Part shown: positions 46,304 through 56,338 of the stretch, piece by piece
Position numbering within the stretch: position 1 is the first letter of the stretch
Layout of the letters: each line of letters begins with the position of its first letter
Assembly: GCF_026151205.1 (NCBI RefSeq)
Contig: NC_087084.1
Span: 5,511,538 to 5,575,537, forward strand
Direction: 5' to 3'
From: Bolinopsis microptera
Lineage: Eukaryota; Ctenophora; Tentaculata; Lobata; Bolinopsidae
DNA: 64,000 nt
Translations under genes and position numbers: made by a program
Notes under the pieces: generated by a model
The model's input: the letters and a program-made list of their open reading frames with translations, nothing else
Database searches by the model: none
What the model was told of the DNA's origin: nothing

Positions 46304-47562
46304 TAGTACAGAGAAATCCGTCTGAAAAACACACAAAGCTTACAAAGGATTTTTGACGTTTTTGAGTCGTAATAGGTGTCCTTTATGGCAGACCAATTTT
46401 TCCAAACTTTTCCACGTGTCTTAAGGCCACTTTTTGCCACTTCACCACTTTTTACCACCTTTCTTGTTTGTCAAATATCTTTAGTTGTGAAATGTGATTT
46501 ATATCATATATGATAAATCACATTTCTTGCACAACTCGGTCGAATTATTGAGGAAAAGAAGAGGTAAATGGCAATCCAGATAGGCCAGTTCAGATTAGCA
46601 CGATCGACGGTACAGACTAAGAGAGGTTTTATTTATTACATATTATGCGATTAATGATTATCGTAGTATAGCAGGCTATCAGTTCGATCTTCAATGTGCT
46701 TTAGTGCAGTTTCTGTGAAAATCGATAAGGATGTACTGTAATTAATTATAAAACTCTAATTTCCTGTGGTTAACGTTTTTCAGTTTCAGCCCTTTTATTT
46801 ATTTCCATTTAGTAATTCCTGAATACTAAAATCTGCCAATATTTACTGAACTCCAACTATATATTTCCTGTAGATCCTTGGTATATAAGCAACATTTGAC
46901 AGAACATAGTGTGGAGTGAGCTATGTGCCCATCCTTGGAGAACCCGGTGGATGTCCTTGCTGTACGGCAGTGTTAAACAAGGAACTGAAACCGAGGGGTT
47001 CCGTTCAGGCCCTTCACACTTTGTTTCTGTTTAGTTCTAATGTACCGTCACAATAGTGACTTTAAATATACTGGTGATTTTAGTATTCTTGAAAAAAAAA
47101 ATCACGAAGTTTTTTTAAAAGCATTTTTCTCGACGTTTTATGCAATTTGATAACTTTTGGAGGAAAATTTTTTCTAAAAACTAATTTTCTCCGTGTTTTA
47201 AGCTATTCCAATCATTTTGAGCCAATAAAAAAATTTTATTTTTGCTAATTAGCTAATTGATAATTATCCAATTAATTAATTATCTGAGGTAAAAATTGTC
47301 TACAAAATTTTTTTCTTTCTGATAATACGAACACACTCGATTAATCTGCAACTTTCTATGATGTTCACAACTAAAGATATTTGACAAACAAGAAAGGTGG
47401 TAAAAAGTGGTAAAGTGGCAAAAAGTGGCCTTAAAAACGTGAAAAAGTTTGGAAAAGTTGGTCAGCCATAAAGGACACCTATAACGACTTAAAAACGTCA
47501 AAAATCCTTTGTAAGCTTTGTGTGTCGGCAGATCGATTTTTCAGACGGATTTCTCTGTGCTA
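46304..47562. mobile_element. 1.26-kb element with long inverted repeats in BPI-2 intron
   Basis: The ends are TAGTACAGAGAAATCCGTCT and, inverted, TAGCACAGAGAAATCCGTCT. Inverted similarity extends well over 150 bp inward (AAAGCTTACAAAGGATTTTT, GGTGTCCTTTATGG, CCACCTTTCTTGTTTGTCAA). ATC flanks both sides (46301-46303 and 47563-47565). Unit 1 retains the empty site CATCTGATATATTCG (about 41256-41270). No transposase is present. A conserved, more structured core with GGAGAACCCGGTGGATGTCC lies at 46912-47033. Confidence 0.82.
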
Positions 47563-47667
47563 ATCTGATATATTCGAAATATTATACAAATTCAAATCAG
47601 TCTTAAGAAATTTTGTGATCATAATGTCATGCAATCAGGTAATTTTAATATTTGTTAACCCCACCAG

Positions 47668-49113
47668 GGAAAATCATTCAGTGGAAGTGACAGTGGAAGT
47701 GGCCATTCGTTCAAGTACTGGGGAGTGAGAGTAACCACCCTCACCCTCAACCCCTCCATCACCCTCCGTGGAACAGGTCAACTTGTTGTGGACGCGAGTA
47801 TTCGAGGGACTATAAGAGCCTCAGGGAGCTGGAGTTACAACAAGAGGTCCTGGTGGTACTCCGTGACATTTGGTGGAGGAGTTCAAGTTAGCTCAAATGG
47901 GTTTAGTATCTCAGACAGGGTCAATCTTGGGGTAAAGTCGAACGGAAAAGTTGGGTTCTCACATGACTCGGGTTCTTGTAGGTCGAGTATGGGATCTCTC
48001 GACATTAACATTTCAGGTTCCTGGTACGCCTGGCTTCTTAACTTCATTGTGTGGATCTTTGAAAAGGATCTGAAGAGAGATTTGGAGAGATCTATTTGCG
48101 AGAAAGTGAATGAAGTGGTGGGTGAAGCTGCAGCTAACTTCGACAATGCAATGTTCAACCAGGACTTTTCGATGCCATTACAATCAGGAGGAGAACTGAA
48201 AGTGGACTTAAACCCGTCAGTTATAACAGGGGGACCTAGCTGTGCTGTTATCTCTACACCCGCAGTTATAGAACTGACAGGAGTACCAGACACCACACAA
48301 ATTGTCACACCTCCCTTTATCCACCTCCCTGCCACCGAGGAACCAGCTAGAAAGAAGAGACGGGCTAGAGACTGGTGTGGAGTGGTTCCAGGTCCTAACA
48401 GTGGGGTCTCCATCATCCTCACGAAGGACCTCATCTCTAGAGGCATCCAGAACCTACACCACTTCGACTTACTCAAGTTTTCTTTGGTAGAGACAGGCAC
48501 TGAGGGGAGTAGAACGACTTTCGATGTGTTGCGCAATGGCCAGCGTATAGATACAGTGAGTGTAGAGTTCCCTGAAAACGAGGGACGGATCCTGGCTGGA
48601 TTTAACAGGAAGACCGTGAAGATCAGCAGCACTGCACTCCCGGAAGTAAGCATCACCGACGACCGTATCTCCGTATTGGTTCACCTCAGAGCACGGCTCA
48701 CTCTGAGCAGTGATGACCCGAAACTTGAGATTAGAACGGAGTTCGAGTCCCTGACTAATTGGATAGGAACAATGAGGATGGTAAAGAAGGACGGGGGATA
48801 CTCGCTAGTCCCCAACGTGACAGCAAATGTAGATATATGGACTGGGAAACTCTACATTGGAGCGGAGATGGACGGAATGACGATGTCCGAACAAAGGAGA
48901 CTGGAGGAGGATAACTTGATACTGGAAGGGATCGAGAGTCTCCTCAACTCGGTGCTGGAGGAGAAACTGGCGAGGGTGCTGGAGGACGATTTGCAGAGTG
49001 GGATCCCTCTAAACATCCCTGAGGAGTATATGACAGTGGGGAGGGCAGATATCAGTTACAGAGAGGATTATATCATCGTATCTGCTGATGATATCACCAT
49101 CAACCTTCAGTAG
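47668..49113 (+). CDS. BPI-like protein 2, exon 2
   Basis: The acceptor is CCCCACCAG. The frame starts GKSFSGSDSGSGHSF and has 481 codons plus stop, giving a 533-residue protein with exon 1. It has both BPI barrels. The paired Cys lie near residues 156 (DSGSCRSS) and 196 (RSICEKV). A furin-type RKKR lies at about residues 280-283, followed by RARDWCG. It lacks the 7-residue insert of copy 1. Relative to copies 1 and 3, the cleavage region reads RKKRRAR rather than RKKRQAR. All family hallmarks are intact, so this is the reference copy. It is likely secreted, with lipid or LPS binding inferred from the family. Confidence 0.88.
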   Translation, partial: GKSFSGSDSGSGHSFKYWGVRVTTLTLNPSITLRGTGQLVVDASIRGTIRASGSWSYNKRSWWYSVTFGGGVQVSSNGFSISDRVNLGVKSNGKVGFSHDSGSCRSSMGSLDINISGSWYAWLLNFIVWIFEKDLKRDLERSICEKVNEVVGEAAANFDNAMFNQDFSMPLQSGGELKVDLNPSVITGGPSCAVISTPAVIELTGVPDTTQIVTPPFIHLPATEEPARKKRRARDWCGVVPGPNSGVSIILTKDLISRGIQNLHHFDLLKFSLVETGTEGSRTTFDVLRNGQRIDTVSVEFPENEGRILAGFNRKTVKISSTALPEVSITDDRISVLVHLRARLTLSSDDPKLEIRTEFESLTNWIGTMRMVKKDGGYSLVPNVTANVDIWTGKLYIGAEMDGMTMSEQRRLEEDNLILEGIESLLNSVLEEKLARVLEDDLQSGIPLNIPEEYMTVGRADISYREDYIIVSADDITINLQ

Positions 49114-50172
49114 AAAACGGGACGCAATAAAATGGAGATTACTAGTTTGAGGACTTATGAACTGATCAGTTAGGGTCCGATATCAAACATTACAGTTATC
49201 CGGACATAACTGAACTAAGTGATTTTTCTAGAGTACTACTTAATAGAATGAATTTAAATATAAGTGGTGATTCATCATTAATGGTTTTTGAATTTTAAGC
49301 TGGAATAAAATAACTTCAGCGTTTATTTCTTTAAATTTCATGCAATTAAAGTTTCCGGAATGTATCCTTGAAAAAAGTTGATTATTTTGCTTAAAAGAAA
49401 GTCGAAGTTCTGGTAAGGGGTGCATTTCATTATGTATCTCTACTATAATTCAGAGAATTGTTTTTGTTGTTTGTACGACCGCCCACGTGCAAATTAGATG
49501 AAAAATAGGAATTTATGTAACAACCAAAAGGTTCCATAGCAACGGTGTTTTAATGCACACATGCACGTGCAAAGATTGTTTTAACGTCATTTTGATCGGT
49601 TTTGTGGTAATTACGTTGTGTTTAAAGTGTTTTATATTTAAATCGGCTGTATCTTCGGTTGAGATGGATATTTTTTGATGCGATTAAAACTTTCTTTCAA
49701 AGAATACTACTAGCTTCGTGCCTGTTACCACGGGCTTTCTAGTCCCATATAATGTAATTTCGTTCCACTGTCCTGATGTTGCACTAAAATATGGATTTTC
49801 CGTACTGCAATCTGTATTTAAAACTGATGAAGATTCAACGTGATCTTTCATATTATGAGCATTCTATCGTGCCAGGTCTCCCAACTTAATCTTATTCTAT
49901 AAGAAAAAGCCACCTACAGATCAAGAATCCGTCCTAACCATTACCTATAATGTGATTCTGAATTTCGAGTTTCGAGTTTCGAGTTTCAGGAGCCACGTAT
50001 TCTCGCATAATACTCACACAGTAAATCAATCGCAATTCACAACGTAGCCTTCATTTCTTATCACTAACATCATCTGACGTTTTAAGGCCATTCCTTTGTT
50101 ATTTTTTACTTTCACAGCTACATATTTCCCATAATATTAATCCGAAGACTGTTATAAGAGCGAACTCTAAAG
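49114..50172 (+). promoter_or_regulatory. BPI-2 3' UTR and spacer before pentraxin 2
   Basis: Nearly identical to 42832-43903. It contains an AATAAA near 49304 and the triplicated TTTCGAG near 49972. It presumably includes the promoter of pentraxin 2. No open coding sequence was recognised. Confidence 0.45.
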
Positions 50173-51279
50173 ATGAAGTTGTCCTGTCAAGTGATGATCC
50201 TGACTGTCCTGATAATATCTACTACTGCAGATGACAAATCCTACAAGGTACTTAAGTTTGGGAGCACTATGGGAGATTTTATCAAGTTTAAACCCAACAT
50301 GCAACCCTTCTCCGGAGCGTTTTCTGTGTGTTCTTGGATAAGGAAATTAAGAGTTGGACCCGGCCCAACCTGGTTCTCGTACGCGATTAGCAATTCAAAT
50401 CACAACGAGATTTTCATTGAGGATGACGGAGCCGAAAACATCATATTCTATAGTTATAACAAAAATGTAAAAAGTCAGGCCGGTGTTGCAGTAGGAGAGT
50501 GGTATCATTATTGTTTATGTTGGAGTCTTGCTTCCCTGACAGCCACAATTCACCACAACGGCAGACAAACAGGTTCCTTCTCAACTCCTTCAGGAAGGAG
50601 ACTGACTGCAGGTGGATATCTTGTTTTGGGGCAAGATCAGGATTCTTACGGTGGATCATTTCAATCCAGTCAAGCTTTCGGTGATGAACTTTACAAGTTA
50701 AACGTCTTTTCCACGAGGCTGAGTTCATCTGAAGTGAGCAAACTGTACTCTGCAGGACGTTGCTCTGATATTGAGAAGAAACACGATGAAACTCGTAAGC
50801 TAAAGTGGGAACAAATTCTGCAGCAATCAAGAACTGGTGATGTGGGTGAAATTATCGAAACATGTGCACTTGAAAAGAAACTCCAGTTTGTAGAAGGGGA
50901 ACTGTTGAAGAAGTCATCTGAGCTTGATGAGGTTAGAGCTAAATTTGAGCAAACTACAGACCAGCTTTCTAACACAGTTACACAGCTGAACCAGACAGAG
51001 ACACAGTTGAACAAAACGGAGACAAAGCTGAACCAAAAAGAAGTGCAACTAAAGGTAATGAGGGAACAATTGTATGCAGTCACTAGTAAACTTATCTTAG
51101 TGCCGGTACTAGCTTGTACCACAGGGCTATTAATGGTAGTCTCTATTGCTCTGGGCTTGCTGTTCTGCTGTGAGAGAAGGAAGGGAAAGAAAGAAGATAA
51201 GGGACTTCGGAAGGTTGCCTATAATGCTTCAAGTGGAGTGCACCTGGGTGGAGAAGAGGGGAGTTCTCCTAGTATATAA
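50173..51279 (+). CDS. Membrane-anchored pentraxin-like protein 2 (intact)
   Basis: A single exon of 368 residues. A signal peptide (about 1-19) is followed by a pentraxin domain (about 22-195). Conserved features are FSVCSWI with Cys53, the signature HYCLCW (113-118; consensus H-x-C-x-[ST]-W, here Cys for Ser/Thr) and GQDQDSYGGSF (153-163). D155, Q156, D157 and Q167 match the calcium-binding residues of CRP, with Glu replaced by Asp at the first. A heptad-rich coiled coil follows (about 230-305), with two N-glycosylation sequons (N273, N280). Then come one transmembrane helix (about 306-332), CCERRKGKK and a 30-residue tail. Pentraxins bind phosphocholine and microbial ligands as oligomers. 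Known membrane pentraxins are anchored at the N-terminus, unlike this one. Confidence 0.88.
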   Translation: MKLSCQVMILTVLIISTTADDKSYKVLKFGSTMGDFIKFKPNMQPFSGAFSVCSWIRKLRVGPGPTWFSYAISNSNHNEIFIEDDGAENIIFYSYNKNVKSQAGVAVGEWYHYCLCWSLASLTATIHHNGRQTGSFSTPSGRRLTAGGYLVLGQDQDSYGGSFQSSQAFGDELYKLNVFSTRLSSSEVSKLYSAGRCSDIEKKHDETRKLKWEQILQQSRTGDVGEIIETCALEKKLQFVEGELLKKSSELDEVRAKFEQTTDQLSNTVTQLNQTETQLNKTETKLNQKEVQLKVMREQLYAVTSKLILVPVLACTTGLLMVVSIALGLLFCCERRKGKKEDKGLRKVAYNASSGVHLGGEEGSSPSI

Positions 51280-51353
51280 TAAAACCAGTTCTTTGTAGTG
51301 ATTTTAATTGTTTAAAACGGGGATAAGTATGGTTTATATTGTATTATTATGTA

Positions 51354-51633
51354 GTCTCAATTCTAGAGTTCATGTTAACGACATGTTATAAATTTTTCTG
51401 CTGCTGATAAATTCGCAGAGCTTTAGATTTGCAGAACCAAGTTACTTAAATTGGTCATAACTTTATCCGTATTCTGCAACCATTTAATCTGTTTGGTATT
51501 TGCTCAGCGCATGATCATTGATCTGTCCAAGTTTATACTTTAAGCACGATTACAATCCTCGTTGTATTTACTGTTATACCCTTTATTAGCGCTGATATTC
51601 CTTAACGTAACACGAGTCCCGAAAGAAGCAGAA
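51354..51633 (+). promoter_or_regulatory. BPI-3 upstream region
   Basis: Third copy of the block starting GTCTCAATTCTAGAG. It directly follows the end of unit 2, with no MITE at the junction. Confidence 0.45.
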
Positions 51634-51789
51634 ATGATCATACAGCTGATGTTGATGACGGTAGTAGCTACCACTTGTAGTACCGCCTTGGTGTCACCTT
51701 TCGACAAGGGAGTTATGGGCAAGGTTTCCAAACAGTTCTTACAGGACTTTACGGACGAGGTGGCCGACAGAATATCTACACAATTGAAG
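51634..51789 (+). CDS. BPI-like protein 3, exon 1
   Basis: The exon encodes 52 residues and matches exon 1 of copy 2 at the protein level: signal peptide, then SPFDKGVMGKVSKQFLQDFT. The donor is AAG followed by GTAAGG. The following intron is 4,549 bp because it carries two transposon insertions, against 173 bp in copy 1. Long introns may reduce or delay expression, which is inference. Confidence 0.87.
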
Positions 51790-51820
51790 GTAAGGCTGGG
51801 ACTCGGGGGGGGGGGGGGGG

Positions 51821-53362
51821 TTGCTTCGGCCCCCAATTCGAAATTACATCTAGTACAGAGAAATCCGTCTGAAAAACACACAAAGCTTACAAAGGATTTT
51901 TGACGTTTTTGAGTACTAATAGGTGTCTTAAGGCCACTTTTTGCCACTTCACCACTTTTTACCACCTTTCTTGTTTGTCAAATATCTTTGACTTTAGTTG
52001 TGAACATCGTAAAAAGTTGCGAATTAATCGAGGGTGTTCATATTATCAGGAAGGAAAAGTTAACTAATTAGCGAAAAATTTGCTTTGGCTAGAATTAAAG
52101 TCGAAATTACATCTAGTACAGAGAAATCCGTCTGAAAAATACACAAAGCTTACAAAGGATTTTTTACGTTTTTGAGTCGTAATAGGTGTCCTTTATGGCA
52201 GACCAACTTTTCCAAACTTTTCCACGTGTCTTAAGGCCACTTTTTGCCACTTCACCACTTTTTACCACCTTTCTTGTTTGTCAAATATCTTTAGTTGTGA
52301 AATGTGATTTATATGATAAATCACATTTCTTGCACAACTCGGTCGAATTATTGAGGAAAAGAAGAGGTAAATGGCAATCCAGGTAGGCCAGTTCAGATTA
52401 GCACGATCGACGGTACAGACTAAGAGAGGTTTTATTTATTACATATTATGCGATTAATGATTATCGTAGTATAACAGGCTATCAGTTCGATCTTCAATGT
52501 GCTTTGGTGCAGTTTCTGTGAAAATCGATAAGGATGTACTGTAATTAATTATAAAACTCTAATTTCCTGTGGTTAACGTTTTTCAGTTTCAGCCCTTTTA
52601 TTTATTTCCATTTAGTAATTCCTGAATACTAAAATCTGCCAATATTTACTGAACTCCAACTATATATTTCCTGTAGATCCTTGGTATATAAGCAACATTT
52701 GACAGAACATAGTGTGGAGTGAGCTATGTGCCCATCCTTGGAGAACCCGGTGGATGTCCTTGCTGTACGGCAGTGTTAAACAAGGAACTGAAACCGAGGG
52801 GTTCCGTTCAGGCCCTTCACACTTTGTTTCTGTTTAGTTCTAATGTACCGTCACAATAGTGACTTTAAATATACTGGTGATTTTAGTATTCTTGAAAAAA
52901 AATCACGAAGTTTTTTAAAAGCATTTTTCTCCACGTTTTATGCAATTTGATAACTTTTGGAGGAAAATTTTTTCTAAAAACTAATTTTCTCCGTGTTTTA
53001 AGCTATTCCAATCATTTTGAGCCAATAAAAAAATTTCATTTTTGCTAATTAGCTAATTGATAATTATCCAATTAATTAATTATCTGAGGTAAAAATTGTC
53101 TACAAAATGTTCTTCTTTCTGTTAATACGAACACACTCGATTAATCTGCAAGTTTCTATTATGTTCACAACTAAAGATATTTGACAAACAAGAAAGGTGG
53201 TAAAAAGTGGTAAAATGGCAAAAAGTGGCCTTAAAAACGTGAAAAAGTTTGGAAAAGTTGGTCAGCCGTAAAGGACACCTATAACGACTTAAAAACGTCA
53301 AAAATCCTTTGTAAGCTTTGTGTGTCGGCAGATCGATTTTTCAGACGGATTTCTCTGTACTA
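51821..53362. mobile_element. Long-inverted-repeat element in BPI-3 intron (orthologous to unit 2 insertion)
   Basis: Same element and same partial left duplication as in unit 2, at the same intron position. The main copy starts at about 52114 and ends CTGTACTA at 53362. It was therefore inherited through duplication of the unit and is not a new insertion. Confidence 0.8.
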
Positions 53363-54204
53363 ATCTGATATATGGACACGTTCATTGAAGTTTGAGGATA
53401 TTGGTAAATATTAGTGACCCTACTAAATGGCATGATGATGTAAAATGTGTCACACTATAAAACTATATAAACCCTCAATGGTTAGGATAATCGTTTCATC
53501 CTCTAGATAAACTTTGTCGCATAACGATATCTTTATCAGACGATAAGATATCGCTTAAATGCGGCCGGCAGTGAGTTGTAAACTTTGTCACACTATAAAA
53601 ACGTGACAGAGTTTATATGGACCCCTTGTAGCCGTGTTTGACCAAATTTTCGAATTTCAAATTTATAGGATAGTTGCATATGACTATTATCTACATATTT
53701 AGCGACTTTTTTCGTTAAATGGTAGCACCATGTAAACTCCGTCACACATTTAAGAAATTTATATGAGGGATGTTTATGACATCCTGACAAGAAATGCCGA
53801 ATAGTCTAGCATTATTTTGTGAGCTGAATGAGTTTGGAATTGTTCACATATTAAATTGTTATAGGCAAATACAAATACAGAAGGCAGAAATAGGTAAATT
53901 TAGTCACATAAATTTGTATGATATCTCAACATGTGTGAAATTGAGTAAATATTAGTATACCAACTTAAACACCCTATATTACGTACTATGGATCAATTAA
54001 CAATATTTCAACCATACGCCGGTCATATAAATTATTATATGGCAGTGATATGTTAACATTGGCAAAATTTCAACACCTGAACAGGGTACAAATTTGTAAA
54101 TTTCGTCACAAAAAAAAATATTATAACTTTATTTGCTCCGTGTTGGCAAAATAACTAATTTATCGACATAGTGATGGTGATAAAGTAACATTATATACTA
54201 ATTG

Positions 54205-55200
54205 AGGTATGATTCTTCAAAATAGGGGCAAGAAATGTAAATTTCGTCACATCAGCCATAGCATTAGTTAGATAGATTTTCTTTCATATCAACTGCCCTT
54301 ATTATAGCTAGAATGGATTTATACAGGAAATATAGAAACCCATGCCCATTTTTCATCACATTGAAATTATACTGTTGGGCAGGAAAAGTAAATTTCGTCA
54401 CATTTCGGTAAATTAGTGATATCAAACTCAGCATTGTTAAACTTGGGTTCTGATTTGCTGAAAAATAACCAACCAATAATTCCTGGAAGAAAATTGAATT
54501 TTAACTGAGGTATGGTTCTTTAAAATAGGGGCAAGAAATGTAAATTTCGTCACATAGGTAATTTTAAAATTTAGATAGATTTTATTTCCTACCAATAGTC
54601 CTTATTATAGTCGGAATGGATTTATACAAGAAATGTAGAAACCCATGCCAATTTTTCATCACATTGAAACTATACTGTTGGGGCAGGAAAAGTGAATTTC
54701 GTCACATTTCAATAACTTAGTAAAATTAAACTCAGCATTGTTAAACTTGAGTTCTAATTTGCTGAACAATAACCAACCAATAATTCCTGGAAGAAAATTG
54801 AATTTTAACCGAGGTATGGTTCTTCAAAATAGGGGCAAGAAATGTAAATTTTGTCACATACGTCATTTTAAAATTTAGATAGATTTTCTTTCATATCAAT
54901 AGTCCTTATTATAGTTAGAATGGATTTATACAGGAAATATAGAAACCCATGCCAATTTTTCATCACATTGAAATTATACTGTTGGGGCAGGAAAAGTAAA
55001 TTTCGTCACATTTCAGTAACTTAGTAAAATTAAACTCGGCATTGTTAACCTTGAGTTCTATTTTGCTAAACAATAACCAACCAATAATTCCTGGAAGAAC
55101 ATTGAATTCTAACCGAGGTATGGTTCTTCAAAATAGGGTCAAGAAATGTAAATTTCGTCACATACGAGTACGTCATTGTAAAATTTAGATACAATTTCTT
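54205..55200. repeat. About 304-bp tandem repeat inside the element
   Basis: A bit more than three copies. The phrase GCAAGAAATGTAAATT(T)(C/T)GTCAC recurs at about 54231, 54533, 54837 and 55140. Each full unit also has a second TTTCGTCACATTTC after GGAAAAGT. Confidence 0.88.
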
Positions 55201-55335
55201 TCACGTGAACAGTCCTAATTACAGTCCGAAATGATTAATACAGAGATACAGGAAATATAAAAACCCCTGCCCATTTTATAATGTATGTAATATGTTAATC
55301 ACAGACTATTTCATTCTATAATCATTGTTTCCAAA

Positions 55336-55670
55336 TTTAACCTATTTATGATGTCTTATCACTTTGTGACGATGTTTACATCAACTGCCCTATACTTGAA
55401 TCAACTGTATCCGTGTATCGTCCTTATATAGAGTTTTCCCGCAAAATTTAACTTATTTACGATGTCGTATCATTTTGTGACGATGTTTACATCAACTGCC
55501 CTATACTTGAATCAACTGTATCCGTGTATCGTCCTTATATAGAGTGTTTCCGCAAAATGTAACCTATTTACGATGTCGTATCATTTTGTGACGATGTTTA
55601 CATCAACTGCCCTATACTTGAATCAACTGTATCCGTGTATCGTCCTTATATAGAGTTTTCCCGCCTTCCA
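55336..55670. repeat. 111-bp tandem repeat, three copies
   Basis: Three near-identical units carrying TGTGACGATGTTTACATCAA and CGTGTATCGTCCTTATATAG. The unit starts are spaced 111 bp apart (55341, 55452, 55563). Confidence 0.92.
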
Positions 55671-56338
55671 AACCAAAATCAGATATTTAAATGATTTCGG
55701 AAATTCACCCAGAATTTCAAATTCCATATAATGTGACAGAATTTACACCATTTCCCAATAACCAAGTGCATGTATTAGCTAACTTTTCAAAACAACATAT
55801 TTTAGGGCTATGATTGGCAGAAGAACCATCAAATAATGAGTTGAAAGGGTTTTGAGGACACCTCACAGTAGAAAAGAGGTCTCGTATTCTGAGTGTGACA
55901 AAGTTTACGAAATATTGCCTTAAAGCCGTTCGATCCGTGCCCTTTAACCAATGTTGTATCATAATTGTTAGATTGACCTAATCTACTATATTTCAGACCA
56001 AGGAATGATAATTGGGCAGCTATGGTAAACAATGTCACAAAAATGTGACATTTTTTACATTATAGTGCCTAAAAGCAATACATTTTATTTCTGAGCAGTG
56101 CATATGGGAGTATGGGTCACGTGGCTAATGTTCAGAACTAATGAACACGCTAGATTAATAGATGCTAAAATTAAGACACTATCGCCGAAAACGCTATTTT
56201 AGAAATTTACCAATATCCTAAAACTTCAATGAACGTGTCCATATTCGAAATATTATACAAATTCAAATCAGTCTTAAGAAATTTTGTGATCATAATGTCA
56301 TGCAATCAGGTAATTTTAATATTTGTTAACCCCACCAG

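Larger units (their letters stand above)
53373..56241. mobile_element. 2.87-kb TA-flanked element with tandem arrays and periodic TTTCGTCACA motif
   Basis: The ends TGGACACGTTCATTGAAGTT and its inverted copy form inverted repeats of about 37 bp (continuing AGGATATTGGTAAAT). TA flanks both sides (53371-53372 and 56242-56243). Unit 2 has the empty site CTGATATATTCG. The interior has no long frame but contains an array of about 304 bp (54205-55200), a 111-bp array (55336-55670) and many copies of GTAAATTTCGTCACAT or its reverse complement. It is a non-autonomous element by content. The transposase source is unknown. Confidence 0.85.

Noticed and set aside
46912-47033. Structured RNA gene in the core of the intronic element
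   Set aside because: The block is conserved between units 2 and 3, but this follows from recent duplication. No known RNA motif could be recognised.
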